From the NCBI GenBank assembly GCA_016786615.1, contig JAEUVX010000004.1:124001-188000 (forward strand): a DNA stretch of 64,000 nt, in the 5' to 3' direction. The translations under genes and the position numbers were made by a program. This DNA comes from Flavipsychrobacter sp. (GTDB lineage Bacteria; Bacteroidota; Bacteroidia; Chitinophagales; Chitinophagaceae). Below are positions 59,918 to 64,000 of this stretch, in pieces. Under the pieces are notes generated by a model. It ran no database searches, was not told the origin of the DNA, and saw only the letters and a program-made list of their open reading frames with translations. Each line of letters starts with the position of its first letter. Within the stretch, counting starts at the first letter, position 1.

Positions 59918-61436
59918 TTCTGTAGACTCTGCAGTAACACTTGCCATAGAGCCCGGTGTGGTTGTGAAAGTTGATAGTGGTTGCTACTTTCGTGTAGATG
60001 GCAAACTGGTAGCCATCGGTACTATTGCAGATACTATCAAATTCACTTCCAACAAATCCTTACCTGCAATAAAATCCTGGCCGGGTATTGCTTTTAGTGC
60101 TAAAGGCAAGAATGACACAAGCACTTTCAACTATTGCTTGTTTGAATATGGTGATACTACTGTACTGAACATGGGAAGTTATGTGAAGGCAAATTATTCA
60201 GTCTTCAGAAACAGCAATATTGGCATCATGGTAAATGGTGCGCTGAACTTCACAAACGTGTACCGTTGCCTGTTGACTAAGAACAACAAAGGGATGCATT
60301 ATAGAGGTAAATACGCATCGCTTTCAGAAACCATACTGTCCTTCAATGATATCGGTTTGTTTGAAGAGAGTAAGGGCCTGCAATCAAGCTACGATAGTTT
60401 CAACTACAATAGAATTGGTTATTGGGCAGTAGCAGTAGGGCAGGCGGGGTTCGATTTCAACAGATTCAAAGGCAATAGCATATACGGTATGTACCTTACA
60501 TCGCCTACAGGTACAGGTGGTAGTATAGATCGTATTTGCAATAGTGTTTTTATTTACAATGCCAAGGCTATAGGACTTGATAGTGCACTGGCCGGGGATC
60601 TGTATAAAAACAAATTCGGCTACAACGATATTGGCCTCGAGATCAATTACCCCTTAAGCTACACAATCACTATAGCTGCGGGTGGTGGATATTTTGGTCA
60701 GTGCTTTAATAAAAACATGTCCTATAATGTTGTAAATAATAGCGCAATATCACTTGGTATGTATGGCTGCTGGTGGGGCACTACCAGTTCACCAGGGATA
60801 GATTCTACTATCTATGATAAAAACGATAATCCTTCGTTGGGTACAGTAGATTACAATTCTCCGTTAACGACATCAGAATGCTATAATATACCGCCACCGC
60901 CACCATGCCTGCAGCTCGACTCCGTCAACGCAATCGTACTGTCTTCTACTACTGCCAACGTAAAATGGCACAAGGTGGCCAATGCAATGGGCTATGAGTA
61001 TTTTATAGTGCCTGTAACAGCACCTGCACCAACCACTGGTATTACGGTCTATGATACTACCATCAATTTAACAGGCCTTACTACGGGGCAAACATACAGG
61101 GTTTGTGTACGCACCAAATGCGGTGCGCCACCATTTGCATCGCCCTGGGTATGCGATACGCTGCGCACTACCATTGGCATAGGTGCAGACCCTCGTGTAC
61201 CGCAACCTCGCATCTACCCCAACCCCAACAACGGCATCTTTATGTCAGATATACCTGCCAATACGCAGGCTGGCGAGGCTACGGTACTGGATGTGAACGG
61301 GCGTGTAATAGCAAGGCAAACATATACACCGGGCAGTACACTGAAATTTGAGCTCGGCAATATTGCCAAAGGAATCTATGTGGTGCAATTCACCAATGCG
61401 TCGGCAACATTCCATACAAAACTGACGGTGCAATAA
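59781..61436 (+). CDS. T9SS-sorted parallel beta-helix protein, paralogue B
   Basis: 551 residues from the ATG at 59781, with a signal peptide identical to that of paralogue A. Beta-helix region with repeats (YSVFRNSNIGIMVNGALNFT, NSVFIYNAKAIGLDSALAGD, NKFGYNDIGLEINYPLSYT), then a Pro-rich linker and fibronectin-III-like domain (SSTTANVKWHKVANAMGYEY), then a T9SS domain (IYPNPNNGIFMSDIPA, GIYVVQFTNASATFHTKLT) nearly identical to that of A. The middle is clearly diverged. Surface or released protein. Confidence 0.86.
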   Translation: MKRALMILLLCCSIFNAEATVFVSGFISANTTWTKANSPYIVNGNLSVDSAVTLAIEPGVVVKVDSGCYFRVDGKLVAIGTIADTIKFTSNKSLPAIKSWPGIAFSAKGKNDTSTFNYCLFEYGDTTVLNMGSYVKANYSVFRNSNIGIMVNGALNFTNVYRCLLTKNNKGMHYRGKYASLSETILSFNDIGLFEESKGLQSSYDSFNYNRIGYWAVAVGQAGFDFNRFKGNSIYGMYLTSPTGTGGSIDRICNSVFIYNAKAIGLDSALAGDLYKNKFGYNDIGLEINYPLSYTITIAAGGGYFGQCFNKNMSYNVVNNSAISLGMYGCWWGTTSSPGIDSTIYDKNDNPSLGTVDYNSPLTTSECYNIPPPPPCLQLDSVNAIVLSSTTANVKWHKVANAMGYEYFIVPVTAPAPTTGITVYDTTINLTGLTTGQTYRVCVRTKCGAPPFASPWVCDTLRTTIGIGADPRVPQPRIYPNPNNGIFMSDIPANTQAGEATVLDVNGRVIARQTYTPGSTLKFELGNIAKGIYVVQFTNASATFHTKLTVQ

Positions 61437-61460
61437 GAACAACAATATTACATAAGTACT

Positions 61461-61492
61461 AATCCCCTGCTTTCCGGCGGGGGATTATTGTA
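61461..61492 (+). terminator. Intrinsic terminator of paralogue B
   Basis: AATCCCC and GGGGATT pair with an inner GC/GG region around TTTCC, then ATTGTATT. Homologous to the terminator at 59628. Confidence 0.7.
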
Positions 61493-61530
61493 TTATATTT
61501 ACAACACAATAAGATCATTTTTCAGAAAGC

Positions 61531-62103
61531 ATGAAGCACCTGTACAGACAGTTCCTTACCGCAGTATTTTTTCTTACGTCATTTACATTGTCCGCACAAA
61601 AACACCATGCTTATGCCGATTTCGGTTTAGTATTCAATGGTCCTAACCCCGGTATATCTGCTACTTATAATTACAAACTTGCCAAACATCTTGGTGCCGG
61701 AATAGGCATACAGGGATACAGTTTTTCTCCTACTGAAATCGATGCGCAGCGTTTTATACCTGCAGTATATGCAGATGTTCGCCTGAACATACGCCCCGGG
61801 AAGAAAAATCAGTTCGCTTCGTTCTTGGATATAGGTATGAATTTTTTTCAAAGCAATCAGCAATACTACCGTACAAGCCCCTACGATGTTTTCAGAAACA
61901 AGCACAATAACGGCATGTATCTTGGTTTGGGTATCGCGTACCTGCGCCGCATATCGCCACGTGGCAGCGGTCCATACCTGTCGCTGAAGATGATATCCAA
62001 TTCTTACACCACCAACCGGTACGACCCCATCACACTGCAGCAGATGGCTGTATGGTATAATTTGTCTGCTAATTTTGCAGCGTCATTGGGTTTCAGGTTT
62101 TAG
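61531..62103 (+). CDS. Probable outer-membrane beta-barrel protein
   Basis: 190 residues with a signal peptide (MKHLYRQFLTAVFFLTSFTLSAQ written as MKHLYRQFLTAVFF and LTSFTLSAQ). Amphipathic strands (ADFGLVFNGPNPGISATYNY, GAGIGIQGYSFSPTE, MYLGLGIAYLRRISP, LSANFAASLGFRF) and a terminal Phe fit a small outer-membrane barrel. Function unknown; single gene. Confidence 0.72.
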   Translation: MKHLYRQFLTAVFFLTSFTLSAQKHHAYADFGLVFNGPNPGISATYNYKLAKHLGAGIGIQGYSFSPTEIDAQRFIPAVYADVRLNIRPGKKNQFASFLDIGMNFFQSNQQYYRTSPYDVFRNKHNNGMYLGLGIAYLRRISPRGSGPYLSLKMISNSYTTNRYDPITLQQMAVWYNLSANFAASLGFRF

Positions 62104-62218
62104 GTAGTCTCCTCTCTTTTTCTGTTCAATCATTTCACAAACTATTAATAATAAGTTTGAACAAAATTGTATCGGCATCCTGTATCTTTAGCATCCACTC
62201 ACAAAAAACTTTCATACT

Positions 62219-62668
62219 ATGGCAATCGTAAACATTTATCTCACATTCGACGGCAATTGCGAAGACGCTTTTGACTTTTATAAATCAGTATTCGGCGGAG
62301 AGTTTCCGTACAAAGGGCGCTTCAGCGATATGCCACCTTCTGAAGATGGCAAGCAAATGCCTGCAGAACATGCCAACCGCATCATGCACGTATCATTGCC
62401 TATAAGCAAAGAAACCATGCTGATGGGTAGCGATACCGGCGGCGAATGGGCTTCGAGCTTCACACCGGGCAACAACTTCTCTGTATCTATAACAGCAGCC
62501 AGCAAAGACGAAGCTGATAAACTCTTCGGCGCACTGTCTGATGGTGGTACGGTTACCATGCCACTTGCCAACACCTTCTGGGGCGACTATTTTGGTATGC
62601 TGACAGATAAATTCGGTATAGCGTGGATGATGAGCTATAACGAGCAACAGGCACAACAGCAGAATTAA
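62219..62668 (+). CDS. VOC-superfamily (PhnB/glyoxalase-like) protein
   Basis: 149 residues. Family features are IYLTFDGNCEDAFDFYKSVFGGEF at the start and MPLANTFWGDYFGMLTDKFGIAWMMSY at the end, with MHVSLPISKETMLMGSDT in the middle. PhnB-like members are small homodimeric enzymes or binding proteins with a metal site; the substrate here is unknown. Followed by a strong terminator. Confidence 0.9.
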   Translation: MAIVNIYLTFDGNCEDAFDFYKSVFGGEFPYKGRFSDMPPSEDGKQMPAEHANRIMHVSLPISKETMLMGSDTGGEWASSFTPGNNFSVSITAASKDEADKLFGALSDGGTVTMPLANTFWGDYFGMLTDKFGIAWMMSYNEQQAQQQN

Positions 62669-62688
62669 TAATAACTTAAGTTTATAAT

Positions 62689-62724
62689 AATAATCCCCCT
62701 CGCATGAGGGGGATTATTATTTTT
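62689..62724 (+). terminator. Intrinsic terminator of the VOC gene
   Basis: AATAATCCCCCTC and GAGGGGGATTATT form a perfect 13-bp stem around GCAT, followed by ATTTTTAT; 21 bases after the stop. Confidence 0.9.
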
Positions 62725-62847
62725 ATGTATTCTTGCTGTTAATAAATTGCTATGTAATTTGCAGGCGAAAAGTGCGGATTAAAACGAGATTAAAACTTTA
62801 GTTTTTCAATGACAAAAGATTAAAGCAGGATTAAATTTTGGGGCTGT

Positions 62848-63237
62848 TCACACCAGTCTTTCCAGCCTTCCTTTGCGCTTCACAATGTTCTTATAATCCC
62901 ACTGAATAGCCTTCGATTTCTCCAGCCAGCGCTTTAAATCTTTGGTGTTTATTTGGTTCTTATCGGTGTACCGAACCTCTGCTGCTTTAAAGCTTCCTTC
63001 GGGTTGCAGCCCTTCTTCTTCAAACGATTGTCCGCTCCAGAAAAGCAGGCGTACAGCGGTTTTCAGCTTGTGGTAGCCCGCTACGGGGTTGCCGTCAAGA
63101 AACCACACCGGGTGGCGGTGCCATACTTTATTTTCGGCATCGGGCAGGCATTTATTTATTACACTGTACAGGGCATCGCATATCTCTCTGTCTGCAGGTT
63201 CCAGTGCATCGTGGTAGGCTTTTACATCGTCGTTCAT
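62848..63237 (-). CDS. DUF1801 (YdhG-like) protein
   Basis: 129 residues from the ATG at 63237 (MNDDVKAYHDALEPADREIC). DUF1801 features: ALYSVINKCLPDAENKVWHRHPVWFLDGNPVAGY and VRLLFWSGQSFEEEGLQPEG. Small cytoplasmic proteins of unknown function with a frataxin-like fold reported for relatives. Divergent from the 63285 gene. Confidence 0.85.
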   Translation of the reverse strand: MNDDVKAYHDALEPADREICDALYSVINKCLPDAENKVWHRHPVWFLDGNPVAGYHKLKTAVRLLFWSGQSFEEEGLQPEGSFKAAEVRYTDKNQINTKDLKRWLEKSKAIQWDYKNIVKRKGRLERLV

Positions 63238-63284
63238 GCACATAAAGTTAAGTGTTGCGGGCAAATCGGCCACTATTGACTTCT

Positions 63285-63908
63285 ATGTTATTTTGCTACC
63301 TTCATTATGTGCACCGTTTATTACTCATATTGTTATTGTTTACTTGTACAAGTTTCACGCAACGAGAGCTGTGCGACACAATGCTGGGTGCGGCACAGGT
63401 TATTCCGCAGGATTCACTCGTTTACTATACAGGATTGGCAAACGGACAAAAAGAAATCTCCTATAAATACGACAAGACCAAAACACTGCTTGTAGATTTT
63501 GCAAAACAAAAGCTGAGCCTGTATAGTGCCGATAAGCGCCCTGTAGCAGTGGGCGGGTATAAAACAGCAAACACTTTTCCGGTAAAATTACATGCAGATG
63601 GTAAATGGACGGAGTATTACGATAACGGAATACCGCGCAAAGAATATCATTACACATCAGGCCCCGATAAAAAAAGCTACCTCTCCGGCGAGTATATAGA
63701 ATACCATCCTAACGGCGAGCATGCAGTAAAGGGTAGTTATACCATAGCGGCTTATGCATGGGTAGATAGCACTATAGTAATAGACCCGAAAACAGGCGAA
63801 GCGCTTGTTACACCGAAGCTGACCCTCAGGTATCATTCCATCCCCAATGGTAATTGGACGTATTACAATACCGACGGAAACCCCGCAAGCAAAAAAGAGT
63901 TTGATTAA
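63285..63908 (+). CDS. Exported MORN-like repeat protein
   Basis: 207 residues from the ATG at 63285, with an N-terminal hydrophobic segment (MLFCYLHYVHRLLLILLLFTC) that may be a signal peptide or lipoprotein signal. Repeats of the MORN_2 type follow (DGKWTEYYDNGIPRKEYHY, LSGEYIEYHPNGEHAVKGSY, PNGNWTYYNTDGNPASKKEF). In Bacteroidota such proteins are often envelope-located and of unknown function. Divergent from the DUF1801 gene. Confidence 0.75.
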   Translation: MLFCYLHYVHRLLLILLLFTCTSFTQRELCDTMLGAAQVIPQDSLVYYTGLANGQKEISYKYDKTKTLLVDFAKQKLSLYSADKRPVAVGGYKTANTFPVKLHADGKWTEYYDNGIPRKEYHYTSGPDKKSYLSGEYIEYHPNGEHAVKGSYTIAAYAWVDSTIVIDPKTGEALVTPKLTLRYHSIPNGNWTYYNTDGNPASKKEFD

Positions 63909-64000
63909 ACAAACTGCTCCACCTCTCATCTTCAATACCCGCCATAAGACCGGTTATGCTTTTTTTAAATGTGTTATGCACATGAATAAAAATCAGTTTG

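Noticed and set aside
1-64000. tRNA, rRNA or riboswitch genes
   Set aside because: No cloverleaf, rRNA core segment or known riboswitch motif was recognised by eye; a tRNAscan or Infernal run would be decisive.

Overview
The window reads as the chromosome of a member of the Bacteroidota, most likely a Chitinophagaceae-like lineage. The signs are many secreted proteins with type IX secretion (T9SS) C-terminal sorting domains (YPNP ... GVY motifs), A-rich leaders, Bacteroidota-type -7 promoter boxes (TAnnTTTG), lipoproteins, families such as DUF4373, and no tRNA or rRNA gene. Nothing names a species. All assignments come from motifs and remembered families; no database search was possible.

Layout. 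1-16 kb is ordinary chromosome: a sugar-kinase-like fragment, an S41 protease, an HsdR-N-like nuclease-fold protein, UvrA, small enzymes, a fused oligopeptide ABC ATPase followed by AMP nucleosidase, an RRM protein with two small partners, and a Crp/Fnr regulator next to a DUF4386 membrane protein. 16.6-18.3 kb holds two related small secreted proteins; the second has a strong-looking promoter, shifted codon use and an intrinsic terminator, so it is probably very abundant. 18-25.7 kb has lipoproteins, an outer-membrane-like protein and an operon of membrane protein, NarL-type histidine kinase and LuxR response regulator. 25.8-35.5 kb is a minus-strand run of T9SS cargo: an Omp28/thioredoxin-like protein, then five tandem paralogues built from ~48-residue ELWxSDGTxxGT repeats. 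35.6-41.2 kb has a thioredoxin, a PAS protein with an H-box but no ATPase domain, and several unknowns.

Accessory region, 41.7-54.7 kb. A 3.0-kb IS1595-family transposon lies at 41740-44743, with perfect 26-bp terminal inverted repeats, a perfect 8-bp target duplication and a DDNK transposase. It carries passenger genes and a candidate structured RNA of about 230 nt with its own promoter and terminator. It sits next to a phage-type early region on the minus strand (DnaB helicase, DUF4373 replisome organiser, a phage DNA-metabolism protein, small genes, a Cro-like HTH protein) facing a CI/LexA-like repressor with an Ala-Gly cleavage site and Ser/Lys dyad. No integrase, capsid or tail module is visible. 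Spaces between the early genes carry a repeated module whose hairpin shows a compensatory base change. Beyond the repressor, an AT-rich two-gene operon encodes a HEPN-motif protein and a DUF262 protein, a plausible defence pair.

54.8-64 kb returns to core-like sequence: a KOW protein, an MBL-fold hydrolase, a beta-propeller lipoprotein, two tandemly duplicated T9SS beta-helix proteins, a VOC protein, a DUF1801 protein and a MORN-like protein.
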